A stretch of 64,000 bases of DNA from Aotearoamyces nothofagi (GCA_015345905.1 JADDTR010000031.1:1-64000); one strand, 5' to 3'. Counted from the first letter of the stretch, positions 11,187 through 23,817 are shown. Numbers and translations: made by a program. Notes: a model not told the origin generated them from the sequence alone.

Positions 11187-12086
11187 ATGCGCATTCTCTG
11201 CCTCCACGGCAAAGGCACCAGTGCCGCCATCTTCGAGTCTCAGACGGGTGACTGACTGCCCCCCCCCGTGCCTGGCCTGACTTGGGGAAATCCGGCTGAC
11301 TCGCGCGATGGCGCCACAGCCAGCTTCCGCAGATGCCTCGACGCCGGCTTCGACTGCGACTTCGACTTCGACTTCGTCGACGGCCCGCTGCCCGCGATGC
11401 CGGCCGCGGGCATCTCGCTCTTCTACCCGCCGCCCTACTTCGCCTTCTACGAGGGCCGGGACGTGCGGGGCGTCGAGGCCAGCCACGAGTGGCTGCGGCG
11501 CAGGCTCCTGCGCGACGGCCCGTACGACGGCGTGCTGCTCTTCTCGCAGGGCTGCGCCGTGGTTGCCAGCTTCCTGCTCTATCACCAGCGCTACACGCCG
11601 CACCTGGCGCCGCCGTTCCGCTTCGCCGTCTTCATCTGCGGCGGCGCCCCGCTGGCGGTCCTGGAAGAGCTGGGCGTGCACGTGCCGCAGGAGTGCCACG
11701 AGCTGGACGTGCGCTCCGGGCAGCAGCTGCAGGCGCGGGCTGCGTCGGTCGAGCATGTGCGGCTCGGCCTCGGCCGCTGGGACGGCTGCGACTATGCCGA
11801 GACCGATGCCGCCGCTCTGCTCGCGTCGTCGGCGGTTTTTGGCCTCGATAGCGACCTGTTCCCGCCGGGCTTGCGCATCCGCATTCCGACGGTGCATATC
11901 TTTGGGTCCAAGGATCCGAGATACCCCGCCTCGCTCCAGCTGGCGCATCTCTGTGAGCCGGCGGTGAGGAGCATCTACGACCACCAGGGCGGCCACGACA
12001 TCCCGAGATTCACTGTGGTCTCGGAGCATATTGCGAAGCTGGTGGTGCGGTGTGAGAAGATGGCGGAGGAGCAGCCTGCATCTTGA
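11187..12086 (+). CDS. FSH1-family serine hydrolase
   Basis: Two exons, 11187-11247 and 11320-12086, give 275 aa. The intron has a GTGACT donor and CACAG acceptor. The N-terminus MRILCLHGKGTSA is typical of the FSH1 (DUF341) alpha/beta hydrolases. The nucleophile elbow is LLFSQGC (Ser around residue 110), the acid lies in FGSKDPRYP, and the catalytic His in HQGGHDIPR, so the triad looks complete. FSH1 proteins are small cytosolic esterases; in fungi relatives sit in polyketide and other secondary-metabolite clusters, where they release or trim products. Upstream DNA is very GC-rich. The neighbours (Zn2Cys6 regulator, MFS pump, O-methyltransferase) would fit such a role, but the substrate cannot be told. 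Confidence 0.88.
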
Positions 12087-13043
12087 CACGGCCCTGGACT
12101 GGAGCCTGGGTCGGATACACGGGAATGAGAGAATGCAGCATCGCAGGACGGGCTGGGCTTCTCATAGCTGTAGATCTTTGAACACGTAGCTCCGCGCCTT
12201 CTAGACCCGCTGTGTTTAATCGAGTCCTTCCTCGAGTTGGTTCATGTGCCGATTTCGCGTGCGGACTGGGTCGCTCAATGGCATATATAGCCCTCTTTGT
12301 CAATCGTTCGTACATCGCCAGTCCAGAGCCACTCCTTTTCTTTTTTGGATGCATAACCTGGTATCTGCGCAAGGCAGTGACCTGCTTAACGGCTAGCCCG
12401 GGAACCAGAAAAGAGGCGGGGAGTGTATAGAACTGACGTACTGGATACATAAATCTCTTCGGAAATTCTACGCGGAAGTTTGCTGCTACAATGGAAACAC
12501 AAATCTTGGTAGTATTTCATACCGTCCTTTGCCAACTCATGTCAGGCAGAGAAAATGGTACGAAATTATACAGACCATTCAGCTGCCCAGCAGCTATAGA
12601 CTTACTGAATGTGTTGTGTTCTTTAAAATCAAGACTTGTAAGAGACTGCTAGACACGGCGAGAGATAAAGATATGATGATGTTTACAAGTTTACCGTATA
12701 GTATCTTCAATCTAATTCAGAAAGAAGGAAAAGATGGTATAAATCACTATCTATGCTCACCTCCAGGTCATCATACAACCAAACAAGCAAGAAAGTATGC
12801 ATATATATCCAATACCCCAAACCAGAAACGAGTTTCCATAGAGGATCATCCTCTAAAACCTCTTCCTGCTATGCTCGCTCCTTCACTTCTATCATTTCAT
12901 TTCACGTACTCAATCTACCTCCGCAGCCGTGGTCCAAGTAGCGCCATCAGAGCGTATGTAGGTATATATCAGTCCAACCACCCTTCCATTATTGATTAAA
13001 AATAGTCCTAAATATCCTCCGAAATTTCAATCAAAGGAAATCA
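12087..13043. other. Gene-free stretch
   Basis: Convergent intergenic DNA between the hydrolase and the transcription factor. A 156-codon plus-strand frame at 12529-12999 has low complexity and no recognisable motif; it is not supported as a gene. TATATA-like words are common. Confidence 0.55.
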
Positions 13044-15142
13044 TTAGAAGGCCTGAGAAGGCCACATCTTCGGATCATGTGACAAACATAACCAGTCATT
13101 TGGCATGATATCAAGAGAGCTGAAATCGATAAATGGGATGCTTGAGCTTAGCATTGGATCTAGTGGTGTGATTGTCGGCTGCTCCCTATCCTCTACAAGC
13201 TGCGGCTCTGGCCCGCCTGCCTGAATTCCACGATTCCACAGACCGGTGATATATTGTCTTCTAAGACTTCTCCATTGCATCGCCAAGAAGTGATACCAAT
13301 TGCATTCATCTTTAGGGGTTGTAATTAAAGAACTATGCAAATCGAGACGCTCACAGAAGAAGTCGAGATATAATTCCACTTTCAAAGATTGTCGGACCGC
13401 GTCAATATTCCAAGAAGGTGAATTAATTCCTAGAGTCATTTCTATCGCCATTATTATTAAATAGTGAATTCTAGCCCAGCTGTAGGCCATGAGATTCTGG
13501 AAATTCCGATCTGGATATGAGACCATCATGTCAAGGATCCTTTTCAGATTCTTGAGACAATCTAGCAGTACAGTAGTACGGTAGATAGAGAATGGCAAAT
13601 TTGACGTCTGTGGTAGTGCAATTTCATGAGTATATGCATCGATGACGAGATATGCTGTATTTAGCATTACTAGATATAATCAGTCAGGGAATAGGGAATT
13701 ATTTTGTGAAGACTCTTACCGTTGGCTGCAAGGCTAGGCGGTATGTCTGACCTCAATTTGTTCATTTTTGCATCAAAAGCATTTATGTAAAATTGAAGAG
13801 ACTCGTCACCAATGGGTGGACTAATTTTTGAGTCGCCGTATCCAAACGCGTCACGAACCTCTTCTGCATGATGCATTAGACGTACATAGTGAATAAGTGT
13901 CAAGTCGGATGGAACTTCATTTTCGGTTGCCAATGACAATGCACACTCTTCTAGGTAATCGGAGTATCTAAGTGCTCCAAATCTCCTAACTGCGAGAGAA
14001 TGCCTATTTGTTGTATATTGTAAGTAAAATGGTTGAGATTTTCGATAAAAATACATACGAAGTAGTTATTATATAGCATCCAATATATGCCCGTCTTGCG
14101 TTAGGCGCCCAGAGGTTATGCTGAGCTGAAGGCAATTCATTGAGTCGAGGGAGAGATAAAGAAGAGGGCGACTGGTGTTTCCCGTTCTCCGATGGTCTTG
14201 TATTTAAGCCAATGTTGAAGACTGTAGAGACAGCAAACGCAATGAACCGATAGGCAGATTTAACATGAAGATGACACCTTAAAACAGTTAGCAATTCAGA
14301 CTATCAGCAGTGATTAGAAGTAATGGGTAACAGACCAGGCAATGTATACCAATATGCTTTGCAACATATCTAGATCCTGTTCTCCATCTACCACCATTCT
14401 AATAGCTACAGTGTGTAAATATTCTTTTTCCAAAGCGATTTGCAGAGATCTGTCACGCCAACAAGCAGTAGCTAGGATTGATAGGAGAAGCAAAGGGGTT
14501 TCACGCCTAAGTTCAGAGATTGATATTGCTCCAGGAAGTATTATATATGGAAAGTCCTGGGCCATGACTCTAAATTCAAGCAAAAGGACATTTGCATACT
14601 CGAAGGTGAGAAGGCCTTTATCAAGTGCATCGTGGGATATGATAGTAGGATTGATATTAGATGGTCCAGGTACAAGCCTAGACTCGTGCAAGACGGTAGC
14701 TTGTGAAGATGCTCCAGAAGCAATATTAGCCTCAGAGACTGTTGGGCGAGCAGATCGTTGGCTTGCTAGCTCAGCAGTGACCTGGCTCAGCGCCTGCTCT
14801 AATCGTTCAATGCGACTAACTGTGCCCGACTATTAGCATTCAATCCTGCTAGCTGCTGAGCGGGTAACAGTTGTCTTACGTGGTTTCTTAGGAATCCGAG
14901 GAGGTGGTGGCGCGGGGAAGACACATTCTTGGCCCATCCGATGGCATCTGTAAAACACATCAGACGAAGACTACTTTCTCAGAGGCTCGGGATACTGACC
15001 GTTGGCACGCACCGGAGTAAATATTGCTGGGTAAACAACGTAGTTTCTTGCTCCTACAACGCAAGCAAGCAAGCTTTGGTGTATCCTTCGGGGCCATTGC
15101 TTGCTCTGAGGCGCCGGCGCCGCTACTATCCTGACTATCCAT
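13044..15142 (-). CDS. Zn2Cys6 fungal transcription factor
   Basis: Six exons (15000-15142, 14880-14947, 14336-14819, 14059-14277, 13720-14003, 13044-13669) join in frame to 607 aa. The binuclear zinc cluster is complete and split by intron 1: CLRCRSKKLRC, a nine-residue loop, then CQRCHRMGQEC, fitting C-x2-C-x6-C-x9-C-x2-C-x6-C. A proline stretch and a short leucine-rich dimerisation segment (SRIERLEQALSQV) follow. The rest is the long helical middle region usual for fungal-specific regulators, with patterns such as RRETPLLLLSILATACW and VKSAYRFIAFAVS. It should be nuclear and bind CGG-containing sites as a dimer. It is divergent to the MFS transporter, a common arrangement for a pathway regulator and its pump. 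Target genes are inference. Confidence 0.9.
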
Positions 15143-15748
15143 AGCGACGACAGTGGCGATACGGGCAGGGCGCAGAACATAGATTAGTCGATAAGGTCAG
15201 AAAGACGCCGAAGTCTTCGGTCAATTCGCGACCCTGACACTGGTATCCCGTATGAAGGGGATAACAGGATTCGGTGACTCGCCGGAACTTATACAGATGG
15301 AGGACTCAGGACGTTCGGTGCTGGTTGTTTTTGCACCGCCTGTGTCCGGGTCTTAATATCCGACTATCTACAATAGTGTCTAGCGCCTGTGCCGCTTACT
15401 ACCAAGGCTCGGAGGCCGGGGTCGCATTTTTACAACCCTCCGAAAAACATCTATTTGCCGCGCCAGGCCCCATATCTACTGGAGAGTCAGACAAGTCTTG
15501 GCTCTTGCTCAAGATCCTCCCGGCGCAGCTCCCTCCCCTCGGACTCTAAGTCACTACGATGGACGAGTTGAGTTGGTGATTCAATACGGCCTGGTACCGG
15601 AGACCTCCAGAATCTAGTGTGCCGAGCCCGATATCCTGTCTTGGGTATATATATATATATATATGTCATATCACTTCGTTTCTTTTTCTCTGTACTTCTG
15701 GGTCAATTATCTATCTCGAAATCGTTTTGTAATTTCGGACTCCTCATC
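15143..15748. promoter_or_regulatory. Shared upstream region of transcription factor and MFS genes
   Basis: About 600 bp between two divergent starts, with no gene. A (TA)n run lies at about 15646-15663, roughly 90 bp before the MFS start, and may serve as a TATA-like element. CGG triplets, half sites for Zn2Cys6 factors, occur (for example GACTCGCCGG near 15276), but no paired site is clear enough to assign. Confidence 0.45.
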
Positions 15749-17478
15749 ATGTCCGACTCAAGTTGTGTAACGGACGTGGCCGACCTCGAAAAGGAGAGGC
15801 GCCCGGATCATCCGCATCGACAACGAGCAGGTTCAACAACGGCGTCGATTCCACTTGACGAGCCTACAGGCGAAACAGATTCTGTTTTGGTTTTGACTCC
15901 TCATGGAAGCCGTGCCGCTCCAAGCCAGCTCGTTGCTTTTCATCCTGGAGACACGGACGATCCAAAAAACTGGAACAAGCTTAAGAAATGGCGCGCTACC
16001 ATCACAGTCGCAATGATCTGTTTTGTTGTTTCATTCTCGTCGAGTGTCATTACTTCCGATATTGCGGGCATTGTGGAAGAGTTCGGTGTATCCGAAGAAG
16101 TAGCACTTCTCAGCGTCAGCTTGTTTGTTATCGGTTTTGGACTTGGTATGTTCGAAATATTTCATTGTCTATCCAACCCTTCTATTGCAGATGTCATCAG
16201 CTTGCGCGCTTGCACGATTGTTACTGCTTGGAAATCGCCGACAGCTGTCTCATGTATTTAGGTCCAATGATCTTTTCCCCATTGTCCGAAATATACGGCC
16301 GAAGAATCATTTATACTTCGACCCTCCTCGTTGCGATTATTTTGATAATTCCATGTGCGGTTTCCAAAAACATACAGACACTTCTCGCCTGCCGGGCATT
16401 AGATGGAATCGCATTTTCAGCGCCATTGACTATAGCTGGCGGCACATTAGCAGATCTCTGGAAACCAGAAGAAAGAGGACTCGCCATGGCCACATTCTCA
16501 GCTGCGCCATTCCTTGGTCCAGTTGTTGGCCCTGTTGTCGGGGGCTTCCTGAGTGACGCTAAGGGCTGGAGATGGCTATACTGGATTCAACTGATTCTGG
16601 CCGGTGTAGCTTGGATCAACATCGCCATTATCCCAGAAACATACCCGCCAACAATTCTAGAGCGAAAGGCTGCAAAGCTGCGGAAGGAAACTGGAGACCC
16701 GAGCTATGTTTCGACTCTGGAAGTCCGTACCGAGTCATTTCTGCAATATCTTGGTTCCTATCTCATCCGACCATTCCAACTCATATTTACAGAGCTGATC
16801 GTTATCCTTATATCGATCTATATGTCAGTCCTTTACGGCCTGTTATATATGTTCTTTGTCTCTCTCCCTCTAATCTACCAAAACGGCAAAGGCTATTCGT
16901 CAGGAATCACCGGTCTCATGTTCATTCCAGTGGCAATCGGATGCACGCTGGGCCTAGTAGTTGCTCCATCCATCAACCGCGACTATCTTAAGCAATGCGC
17001 AAAATATAACGGCAAACCACCGGCAGAGGTTCGTCTTAGGCCAATGATGGTTGGCTGCTGGTCAATTCCCATCGGACTTTTCATCGTCGCTTGGACTAGT
17101 TATCCGCGGCTTTCTTGGGTCGGCCCTGCGATTGGAGGCTTTCCAGTCGGATTAGGCATCGTCTTGATCTACAATTCGGCAAACAATTATATCGTCGACT
17201 CTTACCAGCACCGTGCCGCTTCAGCCCTTGCAGCAAAGACCCTGATGCGGTCGCTATATGGTGCTGGCGTCGTACTCTTTGTGGTACCGATGTATACCAA
17301 CCTTGGATTAGAATGGGCTGGCTCCATTACCGGCTTTATCTCTATTGCATGCTGCCCTATCCCATTTATTTTTTACCGCTACGGTGCAACCATTAGGAAG
17401 AGATCAAAGTATGCGTACAGCGCAGATGACGACGAGAAGCTAGGACACGTTTCTGGTGATTTGGAAGGGCAAAACTGA
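15749..17478 (+). CDS. MFS transporter, DHA1 polyamine/drug type
   Basis: Two exons, 15749-16145 and 16262-17478, give 537 aa; the 116-nt intron has GTATGT and TTTAG borders. A hydrophilic N-terminus of about 75 residues ends in the DDPKNWNKLKKW motif that precedes the first helix in TPO1/FLR1-type DHA1 transporters. About 12 membrane segments follow. The loop 2-3 motif appears as GPMIFSPLSEIYGRR, and the helix 5 region as FLGPVVGPVVGGFLS, the antiporter signature of drug:H+ exporters. The protein should sit in the plasma membrane and export small molecules with proton antiport. It is flanked by a divergent Zn2Cys6 regulator and a convergent O-methyltransferase, so export of a methylated metabolite is plausible; the substrate is unknown. 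Confidence 0.9.
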
Positions 17479-18041
17479 TGCCGGAGGGGGTCCGGAGGGG
17501 GTATGCATAGTGTATGCATAGTGAATAGTAGAGAAGCAGGAATTCAGATTGAAACTGTGTATGAGTTAGGAGTCTTGCGAGATACCAAATGGTGGATAAC
17601 ACATCGACTTTGGGTACTGGTCAATACCCACCCTAGAATTACTTCCGTAGCAAAAGAATAAAAATCAATGAGATATATCCTATTCCACAATCCGTAGTTA
17701 TGCATGTCGGGACTCGACTTTTTCTACATCTACGTAGTGTCTGTCGAGTGTCGGAGAACAACTATTGCCCAGGAATGGGTAAATTACACAGGCATTGAGT
17801 TGTGCCTTCCTACGACATCTACATTGGGATTCCAATGTCTAGAACAGCATCATACTGAAACACCTCCCGAGTTGAGTCATAATTCAGGACTAATGAATAT
17901 ATTTTCAAGATGGAAAAATGCTCTATAAACAAGCAAGATGATGTGCGTATATACCTCTCGCTATATAAACTCTAATTATACTAACGCAGAGGCATATGAT
18001 CTACCAAGTTAGACCTCCAACAAGACTATATCTATCCCGCT
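17479..18041. other. Gene-free convergent spacer
   Basis: Between the ends of the MFS and O-methyltransferase genes. AT-rich, with only short frames and no recognisable gene or repeat. Confidence 0.6.
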
Positions 18042-19376
18042 CTACAACAACTCACACTCGACACAAGCTTCCGGTTCACTTCCCCTCCAGATCTTCTTGA
18101 TCTTCAACCCGCTCTTGGCTAGCAACTCCTTCCACTGCGTCTCGTTCCTCTCGAGCCCACCGATCGGAAACATGGAAAAGTCTCGGATGGCGTCCTGCAT
18201 CGTGACTCCCGTATCAGGCAATACGAGATCGACCAATAGTAGCTTGCTCTTTGGCTGCTTCTGCACCAACGGCACAATCTGTTCCAAAAACTTGGTGCAA
18301 TCCCCGTCGCTCCAGTCGTGGAAGATGTGGCGGTAATAATAGACGTGAGCATTTTCAACCGGTTGTGGCTTGAAGATGTCGTGGGCCATGAACTCGATGC
18401 CAGGTGGAGGACCCGAGACGGCATCAAAGGTGGACTGGAGGTCTTGGACTATGAAACGGCCTTTAATTGCGGGGTTGCGCTTGCGGACTTCTTCCATGAT
18501 GTGGCCTTGACCGCCGCCAATGTCGACAACGGCGACTTCGTCGTCTTTAATGTCGAGTTTGCCTAGCTCTTCGCCCCAGGGATACGCATCACCGGACACA
18601 TTGCCAGCATTGTGGGAGCGCATACCGGCGACCATGTTTAGGGCACGATCGGGGTGGGAACCCAGCCAGGTCCAGAGCTCTTCGCCATGAGCCCACTTGT
18701 AGGGCGTGCCGGATTCCTTGGTCGGAGCTTTGTATTCATGTTCTGCGAGTGTGCGAGGGATTGCTAGGATAGAAGGTATGATGTCTTGGAACATAAGGTT
18801 GTTGAAAGCTCGGTGATCTGGGTTCAGGTATGGCTGACCGATGGTAGTTAGAGCAAAGCCAGGGCCGGGAATCTCGTCCAGGACACCAGCTGCGGTGAGC
18901 TGACGGAAGACACGAGCTTTGATTGAAAAGATGCGTTAGAAGTGTTTCTTGTAGATACGAACAGGGGCTGATTTACTGATGATAATCTCGTCGGCTTTTG
19001 TCGCCTCGACTATCTCAGCAAGAGAGATGGTCTTTCCTCCTTCGAACCTGCTCCATAGCCCCAGTTTTGAGACGATCTCGACAGCAGCACTGACATTGAC
19101 CTTGACAAACGGTAAGCAGGTTGATTATGTTAACGGCATGCGTAGAATTCTCAATAGTCGAGCATGAGGAGAGACGCCTCTTACCTGAAATATCCGAGGC
19201 CAGACCTCCGTGTTCGGCTCTTCCAACGAATACAGCAGCTTTCGAGCTGCAAGTTGCAAGTGTCGACGAGCAAGATGGGTTTCACCGCCAACAGCCGTCT
19301 CAAAGTTCTTGGCGGCACTGTCCACCTCTGCAACCAAGGCGGCAACCTCTGGAGCTGAAGCGTAAGAGTCAGCCAT
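18042..19376 (-). CDS. SAM-dependent O-methyltransferase (COMT-like)
   Basis: Three exons (19185-19376, 18977-19100, 18042-18916) give 396 aa. An N-terminal winged-helix dimerisation region (ARVFRQLTAAGVLDE) precedes the Rossmann domain. The SAM-binding glycine loop is VVDIGGGQGHIMEEV, the acidic residue follows in FIVQDLQ, and the catalytic His lies in YYRHIFHDWSD, all as in plant-type and fungal class II O-methyltransferases. Length fits the family. It probably methylates a phenolic hydroxyl in the cytosol. Such enzymes tailor fungal polyketides (for example in the aflatoxin and sterigmatocystin pathways). The gene is convergent with the MFS transporter. A pathway role is inferred from neighbours, since no backbone enzyme is in the window. 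Confidence 0.92.
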
Positions 19377-19729
19377 GATATGTATATGTATATGTATATA
19401 CAACAGGTATATATACAGATGTACTGTACAGATATAGATATAGAGAGAGAAGGATGGATGAAGTAGTAAGCAGGCGACCTGGGCACGACTAGACAAAAAG
19501 ACGAGAACTTTTGTTCATCCCAGAATCATGCCCTCACCGGGGCACGGCGGCCTTTTATCTCACAATATGCGGCCAGGACGACATGGCCACAAGCCCCCAT
19601 CCGCGTGCCCTCATCCTGCGGAAGAGTGGGGGAGGCTTTCCCAGTCGGGAGGAGGGCATAGATAGAGCGCAGACGCATCTAGGGAGGATGAGGACGGTGA
19701 GGCTGGATGGGAGGAATCAGGGGGGGAGT

Positions 19730-19802
19730 GAGAGAGTGAGAGGGCGAGAGGGCGAGAGGGCGAGAGGGCGAGAGGGCGAGAGGGCGAGAGGGCGAGAGGG
19801 TG
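19730..19802. repeat. 8-bp array (GAGAGGGC)n
   Basis: About eight uninterrupted copies of GAGAGGGC after a GAGAGTGA lead-in. The plus strand is purine-rich apart from one C per unit. It explains the repetitive open frames in both directions here. Confidence 0.9.
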
Positions 19803-20167
19803 CGGGCAGACGTGAGGGAGTGCGAGTCGACCAGGGCGGCTGCAGATGTGCGAGAACGGTGCCTGGCGTGGCCTGGCCTGGCCCCGAAGATTCCCCAAGC
19901 GGGGTTTATGCTTGAATGGATGAATGACTGAATGACTGCCGTACGCGTACTGGGCCCATCCCTGCACGGCTACGGCGGCCTGGACGGGCCACGGCGTGTC
20001 CCAGCGGCAGGCGGACCGGCGCGCCTGGGAGCTGTGTTGTCTACCGTAATACACTAATACTGTCGATAGCCTTCGGCATCTGAAACCAAATGTGGCTTCG
20101 CGTACCGAAGCGAGCCGCCGGGGTTCACTTGGTTCACTTCACTTACTGAAGTTACAGTACTGTACAG

Positions 20168-20210
20168 TCTCTGCCCTGCCCTGCCCTGCCCTGCCCTGCC
20201 CTGCCCTGGA
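20168..20210. repeat. 5-bp array (CCCTG)n
   Basis: Seven or so copies of CCCTG just after a TACAGTACTGTA palindrome at 20153-20164. Simple repeat with no sign of coding. Confidence 0.9.
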
Positions 20211-20545
20211 CCCCTCTGCAGCCTGCGTCCTTCTCGTGGTGTGATTTCTCCCGCGGCCCTGTTCTCAACCCGCCGAAAGCCTTTGAAGATCCTCGCTCCG
20301 GCCCTACGCTCCACGGAGGTATACGAGTGCTGTGCAGCGGCCTAGCCAGCGGCCATGGAGCCGGTTGATGTACAGGTTATGGGCAGGCCGGCTCCCATGC
20401 CTTTGGCCTGCCACTGTGCTTGTATTGTACGTTCTGCATTCAAGCCACTTTCATATCTATGCAAGTTTCTTATGGTCGGCAGATAGCTGCCTCGGAATAG
20501 CTAATTGACAGCATCGCACCTTTAAAAGCTGGCCTCCTCCGCCCG

Positions 20546-22061
20546 TCACTTCCGCTCCTCTCTCTGTCGTCTCTCCTCGACGAGCTCGGGCGGCGTAATG
20601 ATCCTCCTCTCACTCCCGCTGTCCCCTGCAAATGTTCCTATGTCATGATCCATCTCGTAGCTATCTCCTCCTCTATCCTTTCCCACCACCGTGGCATTCA
20701 TCGTGGCCAGGATACTCTGGCCGTCGCGCGTCAATTTCGGCTTGGAGCTTATTTTGCTGAACGTCCCTCTTCGCTGTGAGCTGTAGCCGGGAGAATTGCT
20801 GTATTTGGCTGCCGAGGACCCGCCTACGTAACTCTTGAAGAGCGGCGCCATGGCTGGGACACAGACGAAAATGATGCCCAGACTAGATTCGAGAACGGAG
20901 CAGAACGCAGCCGCCGCCCAGTACCTGTTTCCTCAGCATATTAGCATTACTGTCGTGCGGCTAAAGTCGAAGGGTTTGGTATCGTGGCGCTTGGAAGAGG
21001 AGAAGGTATTACCAGGTGAAATCCGCGGTATTGGTGAGAGCGATCGCATTCGTCACTTGGCGTGAAATTGTACCTGCGATAGCAAAAACGCCGAGGGAAA
21101 ACATTATGCCGAGGGAAACTGCGTTATGTTAGTGTTTGTTCTGGGAGGATGCGGGGTTTGGAGATGGTAGGAGGTTTAGTTCTTCTCACGTCTCTGTTTT
21201 TTATTCATCTGCAAGTCTTTGAGCACAGCCATTGGAGCAACGGCGAGGAATATATCCATCAATATATACAAGACCGCATTGTAGTAATTGAATGCCAGAA
21301 GGTTGATGCAAGTTGAACCTCCGATGGCGCTCGGTGTGGTCCATACTTGACTCAGGGGTGTACACAGGAAACCCGCGACAACCTGTTCAGCGACAATTTT
21401 AGTTTCAAGACTCAAGGATATGAATGTTGAGAGGGTTCACGTCTCGACTTACAATCGTCGACGTGAGACTCTGGACCATAATAAAGGAGAAGGTCGCCCA
21501 GAGGACCTTCCTTTGGAGAGGTGTAACAGCTAGTCTGAGGTACAGTGCCACAATGCTGGCTTTGATACATCCAAGGCCGAAGTAATAAAGAGCTTGAGTA
21601 ATCCATGGCCACTATCAATCATCAACAAAGTTCCGATGATGAGAATGATTTCTTTAGCTCACCAAAATCATCCGAGTCAAGATCTCGGTGGCGTTGGAGA
21701 GAGTCGCAAGATCAGTAATGTGCCAGCCAACACCATTTTCGAACTGAAGCTTGACGCAAACAATAACGACAACTTCAGAAGCCTATAACCCTCAGTCAGC
21801 GAGGAATTTTCAATAGCATCTTTACGAGTTCCCAACCCAGGCAACCAGAATCAAGAAATCATCGAATCCTGCTTTCTTCGCTATGCCTACACGAACATAG
21901 GCTCTGGAGTAATATTAGCTTCCGCCTGCTTCCAACCAGAAGATACCATCTTACCGGACGAGAACAGCAAACGTGGAGACGCCGAACATAATGTAGCAGC
22001 CGATCCGTAAACTGAGTCTGTTGGCAGTGCCATCCGGCAATTCGGAAGCGTCGACTACCAT
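20546..22061 (-). CDS. Rhodopsin-domain (PTH11/SAT4-type) membrane protein
   Basis: Several short exons on the minus strand join in frame. Start MVVDASELPDG at 22061, then helix 1 (IMFGVSTFAVLVR), AYVRVGIAKKAGFDDFLILVAW, and the family's glycine-histidine motif in NGVGWHITDL. Next come ITQALYYFGLGCIKASIVALYLR, a loop with two cysteines (FLCTPLSQVW and STCINLLAFNYY), ILMDIFLAVAPMAVLKDLQM, LGIMFSLGVFAIAG, and the last helix YWAAAAFCSVLESSLG. The tail of about 90 residues is hydrophilic. Seven membrane segments and this motif order fit the fungal rhodopsin-domain family, whose best-known members are PTH11-like receptors. No CFEM domain is seen. Exon borders such as GCCTGG|GTTGGG were chosen for frame. 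Its place next to the O-methyltransferase group may be chance. Confidence 0.82.
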
Positions 22062-23527
22062 TGTGAAGTAAAATAAAGCAGAAGCATGTAACGGCTCCTC
22101 CTTCTCCTCCAGAAAGAGAGTATTTCAGCAAAATAATGAGAAAACTAAAGAAAAAGCAATGCGAAGACGATGAAGATCGGTGGACAGATAGAGGCAGTAA
22201 GCAAACAAGAGCGTCGCAGTCGCTGTGACGTGATAGATATAAAGATGCGGTCGGTAGGCACGCAGGTACTAAAGGGGGGAAAGAGGCTGCCCAATCAGTC
22301 CAAGGGGAGTAGGACTTGCGTACCGTATATAGCAGAAGCAGGTCGGCGAGAAAGAAGATCCTCGAGACGTTAAAGTGACGATGCCACCTACCCCTAGTGA
22401 TGCACCGGCTTTGCACTGGCATCACACACTGCAGAAAGTGGCAATATGGCATGGCAGATGGTATGATATCTGCCAGGGATGTTTATCAAATGCGGGAATC
22501 CAAATTTGAGGGAAATCCCAGAGGCTAGTTGAAAGGGACCGAGGACTTGCAGATCGCAACTAAAACGATCGTGCTCGCTCTAGAGTACGAAGCAGTACTG
22601 TACAATAAGTCTTTGGTCACAGACATTGGCCGTTTCACGATCTCCGGATGCAGTCCACGACAGTGTGTACGGGCGCGCAAGGCGCAGGAGAGTGCTATGA
22701 GCACCTTGTGTCGAGATGGTTCTTGCAGCCAGCTTGTGTAGATGCTGCTGGCCACTCCGCTCCTCCCATGCCGGAAAGGTCGAGGAGCGCAGCAGAACGC
22801 AGACAAAGGGAGTATGCTGCTTTGCAGGACATGCGTCTTGCGACATCAGGCACTGCAGTACAGTAGTATTGACCGGTAGGTCTAGGGCAGGCAGACGCTG
22901 CCGGGTCTCCCAGGAGTTCCAGCGAGTGGCCTTCCATGGGCAAGGTAGGCAGAGACAGCATCTCGGTAGCCATGCCCACACTGCTGCCGAACCCGCGCTA
23001 TCTGTAGCCTTATGCTGGCTATGCGCATGGCGTTGCCGGTGAGGTACAGAATTGCAGTGCAGCGCTGTATATGCAGGACATGCAATATAAGGCACGGAGA
23101 ATCCAGTACCAAGGAGCATGCGTCGACGTCGAGTGGGAGCGAGCACGTTCAGGCACGGGACACAGGGAACCCGCGTCCAGAGTCTCTGCAGAGGCAGCAG
23201 AGCCCAGAGTCCAGGGTCCCGGGTCCGGGACGGGGGGCACAGCAGAGGCCGGAATTTGGCATAGCGGAAGAGCAGAGCAATGCAGAGTGCGCAGAAGCGT
23301 CGAGGAGGGAGGGTTGGAGATGGGGCATTGCATCCTGAGACAGTCAGTGACCGTGCAGTAGGTACGCGCGCACTGGACCTGCAGAATACGGCACTTGCAG
23401 TGAGAGACAGTCACGGGACCCTGGACGCGGGACCCTGGACGTCGGCTGTGTCGCCGCTGCGGCGGACCCTTCAGTCCCCGCTGCACCTTCAGTTGCCGTA
23501 GCCGCAGTGCAGGACGGGACAGAACAG

Positions 23528-23568
23528 CACGCCGTACCGCACGCCGTACCGCACGCCGTACCGCACTC
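23528..23568. repeat. 12-bp array, unit CGTACCGCACGC
   Basis: Three tandem copies of CGTACCGCACGC, the last diverged. Simple minisatellite in intergenic DNA. Confidence 0.85.
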
Positions 23569-23817
23569 GGCGCAGGAGAGCACTGCCGCAACGTAACAGG
23601 AGGGAGGGCCCCAGCGGCGGTAGTGTCGGCTCGCGGCGGGCTTGGCGGGCGCCGCAGCGGTCCGGTCCGCCGGGGGGCACAGGGGCCGGGCCTACAGTGT
23701 ACATACTGTATGTACAGTACTGTATCAGTGTATGCTCGACGGCCATTGTGGGGTTGCGCTTGCTGTATTACGGGCGTACCGTAGCCGCCGCGCCGAGCAG
23801 AAGGTGCGGGAGAAGGC

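Larger units (their letters stand above)
19377..20545. other. Gene-free stretch with minisatellites
   Basis: Upstream of the O-methyltransferase is (TATATG/TATACA)-rich DNA at 19378-19440, then GC-rich DNA with two simple arrays (listed separately). Open frames crossing it are products of the repeats. No gene is supported. Confidence 0.6.

Noticed and set aside
11034-12089. 351-codon minus-strand frame
   Set aside because: It is the antisense shadow of the GC-rich FSH1-type hydrolase gene.
12529-12999. 156-codon plus-strand frame as a gene
   Set aside because: No motif, low complexity, and no splice or start context; lies in a convergent spacer.
19511-20054. Arg/Gly/Glu-rich frames of about 130-147 codons
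   Set aside because: Produced by the GAGAGGGC array read on either strand.
20546-22061. CFEM-containing PTH11 receptor
   Set aside because: No eight-cysteine CFEM domain is present ahead of the membrane helices.
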